DNA from: Mucilaginibacter robiniae
GTDB taxonomy: Bacteria; Bacteroidota; Bacteroidia; Sphingobacteriales; Sphingobacteriaceae
Assembly (NCBI RefSeq): GCF_012849215.1
Contig: NZ_CP051682.1
Coordinates: forward strand, 1,178,001 to 1,242,000
DNA length: 64,000 bases
Direction of reading: 5' to 3'
The notes beneath the pieces are model-generated. The model worked only from the letters and a program-made list of their open reading frames with translations. It did no database searches and was not told the origin of the DNA. The stretch's first letter is position 1. Each line of letters starts with the position of its first letter. This document shows positions 27,426 through 36,616 of this stretch, in pieces. The position numbers and the translations under genes are program-made.

Positions 27426-28541
27426 ATGGCCAACAGCATTGATATTATAATTCCCTCATTCCGGTTGGATGAACGATATCTACTGCCCATGCTTAACCTT
27501 ACCCCACCTGAAGGTTTTATTATCAACTACTATGTGGTAGCTGATAATCCAAAAGTAAAAGTACCTGATTCTATTCAGCAGCTTAGCGGGAGAAACGATG
27601 TACATTTACTCATTAATGAACAAAACTTAGGGTTTTCCCGAACCCGCAATAAAGGCATTGATGCCGGACAAGGCCATTGGATCCTGTTGTTGGACGACGA
27701 TGTTACGCCTGAGAAAAACTTATTACAGGCTTATGCCCAAGAAATAAGTTTACAACCCGAAGCGATAGGCTTTGTAGGCGTAACGGAGTTTCCGCCCCCT
27801 ATTAACACTGTAACTCAGGCTTTGCAAATTACCGGAGTATCTACTCATTTCCAACGAGCCAGACACGAGCCGGAAATGTACTGGTCAGCCACAGCTAATG
27901 TAATGCTTAACCGGTCTAAGCTGGGTAACCGCCGATTTTTACCAGAGCTTACTAAAAGCACGGAGGATATGGAGCTACTATTCAGGAACGCTCAAGCTAA
28001 CCATTTGCAAAAGTATCAAGCAGTGCCCAATGCCATTGTGCATCACCCTTGGTGGGGTAATGGACGCATACAAACCCGACGCTTATTTTTATATGGTGAA
28101 GGAGCGGGTGAAGCAGCACGGTTACTGCCCATACAACTTTATACTCATTATGATTTCACCAACACACTGGAAACTTTGCTACTGCTTACAGTAGCTTTAC
28201 TACTTGCATTTATTGGAGGTTGGTCACCAAAATGGGTATTAATAATGGCTATAGCTCAGGCTTTGGCTGAGTTTACTACCAATTACTACCGCACTATTAA
28301 AATAGGACATACGTACAGTTTGAATGTAGCTTGGCAAGTTACCTTGCACAAAAACGTTATGGAAGCAGGCCGTTTGTGGAGCTGGTTACGTTTGGGCCGA
28401 ATACAAGAACTGGGCTTACGAACGGATGGTAGTTTTCATAAACCACATCCGCAAGCGTTTAGGTTGAACCGATGGAAGATTATTAAGTTGATAATCTTTT
28501 TATTGCTAGTTATGGCAATCAGCCTTATTTACACCTCGTGA
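27426..28541 (+). CDS. glycosyltransferase family 2 with C-terminal membrane helices
   Basis: A 371-aa protein. The GT-A domain has IDIIIPSFRLDERYL, LGFSRTRNKGIDAG and the DxD-like LLLDDDVTPE. After about residue 235 come hydrophobic helices (LETLLLLTVALLLAFIGG and IIKLIIFLLLVMAISLIY), so it is anchored in the inner membrane. It is divergent from the 26588 gene and its end overlaps the 28529 gene by 13 nt. It probably adds a sugar to a lipid-linked or surface glycan. Confidence 0.85.
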   Translation: MANSIDIIIPSFRLDERYLLPMLNLTPPEGFIINYYVVADNPKVKVPDSIQQLSGRNDVHLLINEQNLGFSRTRNKGIDAGQGHWILLLDDDVTPEKNLLQAYAQEISLQPEAIGFVGVTEFPPPINTVTQALQITGVSTHFQRARHEPEMYWSATANVMLNRSKLGNRRFLPELTKSTEDMELLFRNAQANHLQKYQAVPNAIVHHPWWGNGRIQTRRLFLYGEGAGEAARLLPIQLYTHYDFTNTLETLLLLTVALLLAFIGGWSPKWVLIMAIAQALAEFTTNYYRTIKIGHTYSLNVAWQVTLHKNVMEAGRLWSWLRLGRIQELGLRTDGSFHKPHPQAFRLNRWKIIKLIIFLLLVMAISLIYTS

Positions 28542-29326
28542 TATCCGCTGGGGCAATAAGTTAGTTTTTCTTCTACTGTTTTACGGTAAATTAATTCGTT
28601 AGGTAAAAAGTTTTCCCGATCATGTATCGGATGAAAAATATGGTAGCTGATAGCTGCCATTTTCAAACGCTTTTTTAGAATGCCGGCATTAATCAGTCGG
28701 GCACCAAATTCGTAATCCTCCCAGCCCCATCCTTCAAAATCGTTATAATACCCATTTACCCGAATATAATCATCACGCCAGAAAGCCAGGTTACACCCCT
28801 TCACGTTCCATGAACTACGCGGATTAGGATTAAAGAAAACAGATAGTGCCGGAATGCGGACTGCATTAAACCGGCTGTAAACGCCAGGCGAAAGTGAATG
28901 AAAATTAATTTGCCGCGTTTTAATAATCTCCTGTGTTTTCTCGTCTGTTAGCATAGCACGGCTACCCTGCACAAAGTAACCTTTACGTGCAGCAGCTATA
29001 TGATCACTTACAAACTTAGCATTAACGATGATATCCCCATCTATCTCGATAATATAATCTGATGTACCTTCCTTTACAGCCTTATTCAAAATAAGGCATT
29101 TGCGAAAACCTTTATCTTTTTGCCAAACATGCTTAACCGGAATAGTAAATCGGGTACGAAACTGGTCAATTAGTTCTCGTGTCTCTGGCTTAGAGCCATC
29201 ATCAGCAATTAATATTTCATCAGGCTGGCGAGTTTGCTGCAACAGGCTCAACAACACCAAATCAAGTGCTTGCGGCCAGTTATAAGTAGAAATCAGTACA
29301 GCTACAGTAAACCCTTTATGAGACAT
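28529..29326 (-). CDS. glycosyltransferase family 2 (with galactosyltransferase-like C-terminus)
   Basis: A GT-A transferase with VAVLISTYNWPQALDLVLL, IADDGSKPETREL and IIEIDGDIIV (DxD). The later FEGWGWEDYEFGARL is the galactosyltransferase-type C-terminal motif. I take the ATG at 29326 (MSHKGFTVAVLIS) because a -7 box (29345-29352 on the minus strand) overlaps the longer start at 29347. Product about 265 aa. It is convergent with, and overlaps, the 27426 gene. Confidence 0.87.
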   Translation of the reverse strand: MSHKGFTVAVLISTYNWPQALDLVLLSLLQQTRQPDEILIADDGSKPETRELIDQFRTRFTIPVKHVWQKDKGFRKCLILNKAVKEGTSDYIIEIDGDIIVNAKFVSDHIAAARKGYFVQGSRAMLTDEKTQEIIKTRQINFHSLSPGVYSRFNAVRIPALSVFFNPNPRSSWNVKGCNLAFWRDDYIRVNGYYNDFEGWGWEDYEFGARLINAGILKKRLKMAAISYHIFHPIHDRENFLPNELIYRKTVEEKLTYCPSGYHEV

Positions 29327-29429
29327 GGTGTTAACAAACGGGTACAAAAGTAAGAAAATGCTTAAGCCGACCGCAAAAAATAAGCGCCTTTTATTATTTA
29401 TGCCAGTTCTGCACTGTACAAATTATTAT

Positions 29430-29437
29430 TACTTTTG
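29430..29437 (+). promoter_or_regulatory. -7 box for frr
   Basis: tacttttg matches TAnnTTTG, 22 nt before the frr ATG at 29459. Confidence 0.45.
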
Positions 29438-29458
29438 TATACAATAAATTGAAAAACA

Positions 29459-30031
29459 ATGAGCGAAACGAGTGATCTCATTAAGAAACAATTGAACGAT
29501 GCCAAGGCTGCTATGGAAAAAGCAATCGTTCATGCTGATAACGAGTTATCTAAAATACGGGCCGGCAAAGCCAGCCCTGGCATGCTGGACAGTATATATG
29601 TTGATTACTACGGCAATCCGACCCCGCTGAACCAGGTAGGTAACGTTAATACCCCTGATGCCCGCACTATTGTGGTACAGCCTTGGGAAAAGTCATTGCT
29701 GGGACCTATCGAAAAAGCAATTAAAGAAGCTAATTTAGGCTTTAACCCGCAAAACGATGGTAGCATTATCCGCATCAACGTACCTCCATTAACAGAAGAG
29801 CGCCGCCGTGATTTAGTTAAAAAATTGAAAGCAGAAGCTGAAAATGGTAAAATTGCTATCCGCAACATTCGTAAAGATACCAATGAGAAGATTAAGAAAT
29901 TAAAATCTGATGGCGTATCGGAAGACGAAATCAAAGCAGGTGAAGCTGATGTACAAAAACTGGTAGATACCTACATTGTAAAAGTTGATCAGTTATCAGA
30001 AGCTAAAGAAAAAGATATCATGACTGTTTAG
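29459..30031 (+). CDS. frr: ribosome recycling factor
   Basis: Frees the ribosome from mRNA after termination, with EF-G. The 190-aa sequence is close to the usual 185 and shows ELSKIRAGKASPGMLDSI, the conserved INVPPLTEERRRDLVKK and the C-terminal long helix of domain I (DVQKLVDTYIVKVDQL). It is a single gene with a hairpin terminator, and is an essential gene in most bacteria. Confidence 0.97.
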   Translation: MSETSDLIKKQLNDAKAAMEKAIVHADNELSKIRAGKASPGMLDSIYVDYYGNPTPLNQVGNVNTPDARTIVVQPWEKSLLGPIEKAIKEANLGFNPQNDGSIIRINVPPLTEERRRDLVKKLKAEAENGKIAIRNIRKDTNEKIKKLKSDGVSEDEIKAGEADVQKLVDTYIVKVDQLSEAKEKDIMTV

Positions 30032-30054
30032 TTTTTTAAACTGAACGTCAAATT

Positions 30055-30092
30055 AAAGGGAATGAATGCAGTGCATCATTCCCTTTGTTATT
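30055..30092 (+). terminator. terminator of frr
   Basis: A long stem with one bulge runs from aaagggaatgaatgca to tgcatcattcccttt, then gttattttt. It also bounds the start region of the next gene. Confidence 0.8.
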
Positions 30093-30111
30093 TTTACACC
30101 TGATTGTTATC

Positions 30112-31866
30112 ATGAAGTTACTTTTATCCTACCTATCCAAACATCGCAATGTAGTTTTGCTGGCTCTGTTGCTGGCTGCTATTAACCAAGGATTTTCTCT
30201 GCTCGACCCTTATATTACCGGCCGTGTGGTGGATGGCTTTATTGAAAAGCGGAGTACGCTTAGCCATCATGATTTTGTTTGGGGCGTATTAGGTATGGTC
30301 GGTTTGGCAGTAAGTGCCGCTATGGTATCGCGCATAGCAAAAAACTTTCAAGATTATTTTACTAATATCATCACACAAAAGGTAGGTGCCAATATGTATG
30401 CGGATGGTTTAAAGCATTCATTAGAGCTACCCTATCAGGTTTTTGAAGATCAGCGCAGTGGTGAAACGTTAGGCATTCTGCAAAAAGTACGGTTAGATTC
30501 TGAGAAGTTTATCACTTCCTTTATCAGTGTACTTTTTGTAAGTTTAATAGGTATGGCGTTTGTTACAGTTTACTCGATTAGTGTAAGCTACAAAGTAACC
30601 TTGGTTTATTTTGCCGCTATACCCGTTATTGGTTTTGTAAGTTCGGCACTAAGCCGCAGAATTAAAACCATACAGCGCACCATTATTGCTGAAACTACAT
30701 CACTGGCGGGCTCTACCACCGAGTCGCTCCGTAATATTGAACTGGTGAAAAGCTTGGGCTTGGTAAACCAAGAGATTGAACGCCTGAATAAAACCACCTA
30801 CAAAATATTAGACCTGGAACTACGTAAAGTAAAATATGTGCGTAGCATGAGCTTCATACAAGGCACTACGGTTAACTTGGTGCGCAGCACCATGGTAGTC
30901 ATTTTGCTATTGCTTATTTTTCAGCAAACTATATCACCCGGTCAATATTTCAGCTTTTTGTTTTACTCCTTCTTTTTATTTAATCCTTTGCAAGAATTGG
31001 GCAATGTAATCTTGTCATGGAGGGAGGCTGAGGTATCTTTAGGAAACTTTGAGCGTATCTTGAATGCTCCTGTAGATATCAAACCTGAAAAGCCAGTGTT
31101 GCTGGAAAAAATTACCGACTTAAATTTTAGCGGAGTTAGCTTTAAACACCTAACGGCTAATCGAAATGCATTAAACCAAATTAGCTTTGAAGTAAAAACC
31201 GGCGAAACTATAGCCTTTGTTGGCCCGTCAGGATCAGGTAAAACCACACTGGTTAAACTATTAGTGGGCTTGTATCAACCTATGGAAGGCGATGTGCTGT
31301 ACAACGGTGTTTTAAGCAAAGAGATTGATTTAGATAAATTACGTGAAAAGGTAGGCTTTGTAACGCAAGATACTCAGCTATTTTCAGGTACTATTCGCGA
31401 GAACTTACAGTTTGTACGTCCCGGTGCTACTGATGAAGAGTGCATGAATGTACTACACCGGGCTGCCTGTCAAACATTACTAGCCCGTGCCGACAAAGGT
31501 TTAGATACTGTAATTGGTGAAGGCGGTGTAAAAGTATCGGGTGGCGAGAAGCAACGATTATCTATTGCGCGTGCATTACTGCGCCAGCCGGACATTTTGG
31601 TTTTTGACGAAGCAACCTCGGCTCTTGACTCCTTAACAGAAGAGGAAATTACAGAAACTATCAAGGATGTATCGGAAGACCATGACCATATTACCATACT
31701 GATTGCGCACCGTTTAAGCACCATTATGCATGCCGATCGTATTTACGTGCTGGAAAAAGGCCATATTATTGAACAAGGTCGCCACCAAGATTTACTATTC
31801 CAAAAAGGCCTATATTTTGCTATGTGGCGACAGCAAATTGGTGAGAAATACACAGCAGAGATTTAA
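30112..31866 (+). CDS. ABC exporter, fused permease and ATPase
   Basis: An MsbA/LmrA-like half-transporter of about 584 aa. Six membrane helices fill residues 1-300 and the ATPase follows, with Walker A GPSGSGKTT, signature VSGGEKQR and Walker B ILVFDEATSALDS. It would work as a homodimer in the inner membrane exporting lipid, peptide or drug. The ATG at 30112 (MKLLLSYLSKHRN) is chosen because the upstream in-frame start at 30085 lies beside the frr terminator. Confidence 0.9.
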   Translation: MKLLLSYLSKHRNVVLLALLLAAINQGFSLLDPYITGRVVDGFIEKRSTLSHHDFVWGVLGMVGLAVSAAMVSRIAKNFQDYFTNIITQKVGANMYADGLKHSLELPYQVFEDQRSGETLGILQKVRLDSEKFITSFISVLFVSLIGMAFVTVYSISVSYKVTLVYFAAIPVIGFVSSALSRRIKTIQRTIIAETTSLAGSTTESLRNIELVKSLGLVNQEIERLNKTTYKILDLELRKVKYVRSMSFIQGTTVNLVRSTMVVILLLLIFQQTISPGQYFSFLFYSFFLFNPLQELGNVILSWREAEVSLGNFERILNAPVDIKPEKPVLLEKITDLNFSGVSFKHLTANRNALNQISFEVKTGETIAFVGPSGSGKTTLVKLLVGLYQPMEGDVLYNGVLSKEIDLDKLREKVGFVTQDTQLFSGTIRENLQFVRPGATDEECMNVLHRAACQTLLARADKGLDTVIGEGGVKVSGGEKQRLSIARALLRQPDILVFDEATSALDSLTEEEITETIKDVSEDHDHITILIAHRLSTIMHADRIYVLEKGHIIEQGRHQDLLFQKGLYFAMWRQQIGEKYTAEI

Positions 31867-31898
31867 TTAGGATTTATAAGCCAATGTATATTTATAAT

Positions 31899-31938
31899 AA
31901 AAGCGCCCAGATGTTTTAAACATCTGGGCGCTTTTCAT
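31899..31938. terminator. bidirectional terminator between the ABC exporter and the coiled-coil protein
   Basis: A perfect 18-bp stem (31899-31916 with 31918-31935) lies between convergent genes, with A-tract and T-tract on opposite sides, so it can serve both. Confidence 0.9.
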
Positions 31939-31956
31939 AAAAGGAACTATTTGTTA

Positions 31957-32883
31957 TTACTTTAATCTAAAGCTTGTTTTACCCATGGTATAACCATCGG
32001 CATAAAGCAACACAGTATATTCACCTTTCTGGAATTTATCAGGGTTTACCCAATCCAGGGTGTAAGTAGAACCATCATCTTTAAAGTCAATTGAGGTTCT
32101 GTAAGTATATTGTAAATCCTGACCGTCGGCTGTAAACGTACCGCTATCGGCAGGTACAATCAGGTTACCGGCAGGGTCAATAATTCGCATAAAAATATCG
32201 TGACTACCTTTTTCGGCTACGGCGTTGCTGGCTATATTAAAATTAACTTTAATCTTTTTAGCCGGACCTGCTCTGTTTACATCTACTTCTTTGCCGCTAC
32301 CTTTTACTTTATAAGCAGTTACTTCAGCAGCACCCAGTTTTAAGGCTGAAGCTACTTTTACTTTAGTGTTCAGTTCTTCGTTTTGCTGAGCCAGTGTAGT
32401 AGCTTTTTGTGATACTGTTGCCAGATTAGTTTTCAGTGTATCACGCTCGGTAGTTAGCGAAGCGTTCTGACGTTTCAGGTCTTCAATATCAGCAGTATAT
32501 TTTGTTACAAAATAACGTAGTTGCTTTACATCTTCCTGTGCCTGTTTTAATTCGGCTACCGAAAGCTGGCCTTTGGCCAGAGCACGTCTTAAAACCTTTA
32601 TTTTAGCCTGCAATGAATCATTACGGGCCTGCATAGCTGCATTCAGCTTAGTTTTTCCTTCACTTACACTATTTACCTGCTGAATTTGAGCTTCCAAGCT
32701 ATCCAGCTCGGTTTGCAAGCGGTGTTTTTCATCTTCTTTTTGATAAACAATTTTAGCAACGTCCGATTTTTTCTGCATGTACAGATAAACGTCCGTACCC
32801 AACAAAGCCACTACTACCGCGATCAGAAAGTATATTACGTTTGAGTTTTTTCGATTGGTGTTTTGTCCGGTTTTATTTTCCAT
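31957..32883 (-). CDS. membrane-anchored coiled-coil protein with C-terminal beta domain
   Basis: About 308 aa from the ATG at 32883. A short polar N-terminus is followed by one helix (VIYFLIAVVVALLGTDVYLY), a long coiled coil of about 150 residues (repeated LEAQIQQVN and LKRQNASLTTERD-type heptads), and a beta-rich tail ending GYTMGKTSFRLK. The tail contains DPAGNLIVPADSGTF and looks Ig-like or carbohydrate-domain-like. The protein would face the periplasm. Similar proteins are widespread in Sphingobacteriia but their role is unknown. Confidence 0.75.
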   Translation of the reverse strand: MENKTGQNTNRKNSNVIYFLIAVVVALLGTDVYLYMQKKSDVAKIVYQKEDEKHRLQTELDSLEAQIQQVNSVSEGKTKLNAAMQARNDSLQAKIKVLRRALAKGQLSVAELKQAQEDVKQLRYFVTKYTADIEDLKRQNASLTTERDTLKTNLATVSQKATTLAQQNEELNTKVKVASALKLGAAEVTAYKVKGSGKEVDVNRAGPAKKIKVNFNIASNAVAEKGSHDIFMRIIDPAGNLIVPADSGTFTADGQDLQYTYRTSIDFKDDGSTYTLDWVNPDKFQKGEYTVLLYADGYTMGKTSFRLK

Positions 32884-33181
32884 AGAGTTTAACAATTATT
32901 GGTTAGATATTCTCTTAATAACGCCTTTTGATTAAAAAATCATATCAGGCTTGTGAAACAAATTTATAGTTAACATTTATAATACGCTGTAAAGTCTAAG
33001 TGTTTATTACAGGACATTCTAATCTAGGAAACAAAAACCCATTGACTTACAAACAAATACACTAAATAAACATAGCCATCAGGACAAACCCAACGCGCTA
33101 AAAATAATTACAAAATCATAAAATCACAAAAAGCACCTTATAAAAGGAAGGTTATACTAAACCTGCTAACCATAAGTTAAT
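32884..33181. other. intergenic, divergent promoter region
   Basis: AT-rich DNA between two divergent genes. A minus-strand -7 box (TAAATTTG at 32959-32966) may serve the coiled-coil gene. I see no gene or repeat. Confidence 0.45.
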
Positions 33182-33189
33182 TATCTTTG
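33182..33189 (+). promoter_or_regulatory. -7 box for the GH10-like gene
   Basis: tatctttg matches TAnnTTTG, 28 nt before the ATG at 33217. Confidence 0.45.
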
Positions 33190-33216
33190 TCACCCTCAAA
33201 TCAATGTGTTAACGGT

Positions 33217-34764
33217 ATGCTATTTAAACGATTAGTGCTGATACTATCTATAGGACTTGCAGTATTACAACTACATGCCCAAACCGATACCATTAAACAA
33301 ATACACCCTGCGCCTAAGCGCGAATTCAGGGGGGTATGGGTAGCTACCGTTACCAATGTAGATTGGCCTAGCCGGCCCGGACTGCCTGCCGAGCGGCAGC
33401 AGCAGGAACTAACTAATATTCTGAATTATCATCAGCAAACCGGCATTAACGCTATTATGCTACAGGTACGCCCGGCGGCTGATGCTTTTTATGCTAAAAG
33501 CCGTGAACCCTGGTCAAAATGGTTGAGCGGACACCAGGGTCAAGCCCCCAGCATTGCATATGATCCACTAGAGTTTGCCATTACTGAGGCGCATAAACGT
33601 GGTATGGAGCTTCATGCCTGGTTTAATCCTTACAGAGCTACTATGGACGGCAACTTTGCCGCTTTAAGTCCGCAACATGTTACCAAACTGCATCCTGATT
33701 GGTTTTTTATTTACGGAGGACGCAAGTTGTTTAATCCTGGGCTGCCTGAAGTTCGCGCCTATATTGTGCAGGTGATATTGGATGTGGTGGATAACTATGA
33801 TGTGGACGGTATACACATGGACGATTACTTCTATCCCTACCCTATTGCCGGGCAACACATTAATGATGCAGCTACTTATGCGCAATATGGTAGCGGCTTT
33901 GATAACATCAAAGATTGGCGTCGCAATAATGTAGATCTGTTAATTCATAGCTTAGCGGATAGTATTCATAAGCATAAGCCTTATATTAAGTTTGGCATTA
34001 GCCCATTTGGTATTTGGCGCAATAAATCAGACGATTCAGAAGGATCGGACACGCATGGTGGATCATCATACGATGAACAGTTTGCTGATAGTCAAAAATG
34101 GATAGCTGAAGGTTGGCTGGATTATATCAATCCACAAATTTATTGGCCTTTTGGTAACCGGGCTGCGGCTTTCGAAAAACTGGTGAGCTGGTGGAGTGAT
34201 AATGCTTTTAACCACCACCTCTATGTTGGTCAAGCAGCCTACCGAGGTAACGAAATAGCCTCAACTGGCTTTAAAAACCCGGATCAGCTTACGGCACAAA
34301 TACGTTACCTGCGTAATAACCCACGTGTGCAGGGCAGCGTATTTTTCAGCTCTGCTTCTTTACGTCGTAATATTTTGGGCTTTAACGATTCGTTGCGAAC
34401 TCATTATTATAAAACCCCAGCTTTACCGCCAGTTATGCTCTGGCTGGATTCAGTAGCACCTAACGCACCACGTCAATTATTGGTTTCAAGAAATGAAGAA
34501 CGTGGTTTAACTCTAAATTGGCAGATCCCCTTACTGGCTCATGATAAAGAAGCGGTATACGGCTACGTAGTTTATCGCTTTTACGAAGGTGAAAAAATTG
34601 ACTTGAGCGGTGCCAGCCATATTCTGCATATCCAGTACAATACAGCTACTACGGCTGAAGATGAAACAGCCGAAAAGGGAAAGAATTACACGTACATTGT
34701 AACAGCCCTAGACAGGCTTAAAAATGAAAGCCCGCCGGTTACTACAACGATAGCTTACCGATAA
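33217..34764 (+). CDS. secreted GH10-like (GHL10/DUF187) glycosidase with FN3-like tail
   Basis: A 515-aa secreted protein of the family seen as YddW-like or glycosyl hydrolase-like 10. Signal peptide at the start (LFKRLVLILSIGLAVLQLHA). The N-terminal motif FRGVWVATVTNVDWPSRPG and the barrel segments DVVDNYDVDGIHMDDYFYPYP fit the family, with acids in the latter and INPQIYWPFGNR. The last 110 residues resemble a fibronectin type III domain. The family acts on peptidoglycan or related glycans, but the substrate here is not shown. Confidence 0.88.
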   Translation: MLFKRLVLILSIGLAVLQLHAQTDTIKQIHPAPKREFRGVWVATVTNVDWPSRPGLPAERQQQELTNILNYHQQTGINAIMLQVRPAADAFYAKSREPWSKWLSGHQGQAPSIAYDPLEFAITEAHKRGMELHAWFNPYRATMDGNFAALSPQHVTKLHPDWFFIYGGRKLFNPGLPEVRAYIVQVILDVVDNYDVDGIHMDDYFYPYPIAGQHINDAATYAQYGSGFDNIKDWRRNNVDLLIHSLADSIHKHKPYIKFGISPFGIWRNKSDDSEGSDTHGGSSYDEQFADSQKWIAEGWLDYINPQIYWPFGNRAAAFEKLVSWWSDNAFNHHLYVGQAAYRGNEIASTGFKNPDQLTAQIRYLRNNPRVQGSVFFSSASLRRNILGFNDSLRTHYYKTPALPPVMLWLDSVAPNAPRQLLVSRNEERGLTLNWQIPLLAHDKEAVYGYVVYRFYEGEKIDLSGASHILHIQYNTATTAEDETAEKGKNYTYIVTALDRLKNESPPVTTTIAYR

Positions 34765-34765
34765 C

Positions 34766-34799
34766 AAAAAAGGGACTGTATTATACAGCCCCTTTTTTG
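34766..34799 (+). terminator. terminator after the GH10-like gene
   Basis: Stem with one mismatch (34766-34780 with 34784-34798) followed by T residues. Confidence 0.8.
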
Positions 34800-34874
34800 T
34801 TAAACATGATGAATATTGTTTAAGCTGAAAATCGTAACCACATTTTCCAACTTAACTATCTTCATGAATACACT

Positions 34875-35621
34875 TTAACTATTCATTACAGCACCGCAGT
34901 TAATATCCAGCGTTTGCCCGGTGATTGAACGTTGACTAAGCAAATAAGCTATCAAATCTGCAATTTCTTCAGGCTGGCTCATGCGGCGCAAGGGTACGCT
35001 TTGCATTGCTATGTTGTAAAACTCATCTTTGGTAATACCGATACCATCAGCAATACCTTGCAAACCTTCCTGCGACATTTCCGTATCTACCCAGCCTGGG
35101 CAAATCGCATTTACCAATATATCTTCCGGTGCCCACTGTACCGCCCATGAGCGCATCAGCCCTAACAGCCCGGCTTTAGAAGCACAATAAGCTGAATAAT
35201 TAGCTACACCTAAACGAGCCAGCACAGATGAGGTAATTACCACTTGTTTAATACCCGCCGTTTGGCGCAAATGTGGTAAGAAGGTATTCACAAAATTGTA
35301 AGTACCCGTTAAGTTTGTGCTGATGATGTCGTTCCAACGATCTGTCTCACCCCAATAATTTTCACCACCAATGCCAGAGTTAGCAATTAGGCCATTAACG
35401 GCTATACTACCCAACAGCCCGGCAGCTTGTTGTAATGAAGATATGCTGCGGATATCGGCTACTAGAAGCTGATGACCGCTATTAGGCAAACTATTTAAGG
35501 TAGCTTGTAAATGATTTTCATTGCGGCCTAACAATATACATTGATGCCCGGCATCAGCCAAGTTTTGTACAATAGCACGACCAATACCACTGCCTGCACC
35601 ACTAACTAAATAAGTTGCCAT
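34875..35621 (-). CDS. SDR family NAD(P)-dependent oxidoreductase
   Basis: Short-chain dehydrogenase of 248 aa with the cofactor loop SGAGSGIGRA, the NSGIGG strand, catalytic Ser in ITSSVLAR and the YSAYCASK active site (Tyr and Lys). The C-terminal ITGQTLDINCGAVM is typical of a FabG-like member. The substrate is unknown. It has a good promoter upstream. Confidence 0.92.
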   Translation of the reverse strand: MATYLVSGAGSGIGRAIVQNLADAGHQCILLGRNENHLQATLNSLPNSGHQLLVADIRSISSLQQAAGLLGSIAVNGLIANSGIGGENYWGETDRWNDIISTNLTGTYNFVNTFLPHLRQTAGIKQVVITSSVLARLGVANYSAYCASKAGLLGLMRSWAVQWAPEDILVNAICPGWVDTEMSQEGLQGIADGIGITKDEFYNIAMQSVPLRRMSQPEEIADLIAYLLSQRSITGQTLDINCGAVMNS

Positions 35622-35642
35622 AGATGTGTTTGATTAATGCTG

Positions 35643-35671
35643 CAAATATAAACAGCTTAGCAAGCAGACAA
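35643..35671 (-). promoter_or_regulatory. SDR promoter (-33/-7)
   Basis: On the minus strand TTG (35669-35671) and TATATTTG (35643-35650) are 18 nt apart, 22 nt before the start codon. Confidence 0.55.
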
Positions 35672-35808
35672 TAAAATTCTAGGATTGGTTTTACAGAGGC
35701 ACAAGCTATAATAGCAGTTGTGCCTCTGTAAGGGGAATACTTTTACTTTAACGACAAGTTAACATCAATATTGCACTGGAAGAAAATTAAACATAAAAGT
35801 AGTAAGTA

Positions 35809-36600
35809 CTAATCTTCAAGGTTAATTAAACCTTTATTTTCTAACCCCTTTAAATAAATATCCAGTTCCATATCACCCATACAGTAAATTGATGATTCGT
35901 TCCAGAAAGAATGATAAATGGCAGCACGCTGCCGAACACCGTTTTGATATAGATGCAATAGTTTTTGCTCAATATAACTTAAACCTTGTGCATCTACCTG
36001 CATACGTTTTATATGGGCCTGCAAAGCTGATTGCAGTAAGGGCAAGTTTCCCCAAAACGGCACTTGGTTAAACCACTGTTGCATGGCGGCAGCATCACTA
36101 TGTACACAAACCAACCAAGCTTCAGCAGCTAAGATAAAATCGTAATCGGTAAGCTGAACTCTGTTATCAAAAACATCCTCCAATTGTGCAGCATCCAGTT
36201 CGCCAAAGCTTTTATAATTAATTGCGCCTATAGGTGCATCCGGACAAGTCAGGTACACAGTGCGTTCACTTAAGTTGGTTTGCTGGTGTAGCAGTTGCAT
36301 TACGCCAAGCAAATTCATCTGGCAATGCAAATCATATTCAAACCACAGGTTAACTTCAGGATAAGGTTCATTTAGTTTACCTAACTCCTGCAGCACCAAC
36401 TCCTGATAACGTTCGGGTTTATCTTCAAACATCTGGCTTATCCAAGCTTGGCGGGCATGCCAGAAATTAGCATCTAGCTTGGCGGCTAATGGCCCTTCCG
36501 ACAGTACTTCGCGCCAAACCAATATATCACCGGGTAATGCAGTTTGCCCGAAGGCCTCTGCTGTAACATCACCGTTTAAAACATGAAGTATATCAGCCAT
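35809..36600 (-). CDS. DUF1835 domain protein
   Basis: A 263-aa protein. Residues 1-120 match the DUF1835 pattern (ILHVLNGDVTAEAFGQT, GDILVWREVLSEGP), and the rest fits the partner helix-rich domain often annotated DUF3658. The function is unknown. The next gene upstream on the same strand is a lipoprotein that ends 16 nt away. Confidence 0.85.
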   Translation of the reverse strand: MADILHVLNGDVTAEAFGQTALPGDILVWREVLSEGPLAAKLDANFWHARQAWISQMFEDKPERYQELVLQELGKLNEPYPEVNLWFEYDLHCQMNLLGVMQLLHQQTNLSERTVYLTCPDAPIGAINYKSFGELDAAQLEDVFDNRVQLTDYDFILAAEAWLVCVHSDAAAMQQWFNQVPFWGNLPLLQSALQAHIKRMQVDAQGLSYIEQKLLHLYQNGVRQRAAIYHSFWNESSIYCMGDMELDIYLKGLENKGLINLED

Positions 36601-36616
36601 AATTTAAATTACAAGA

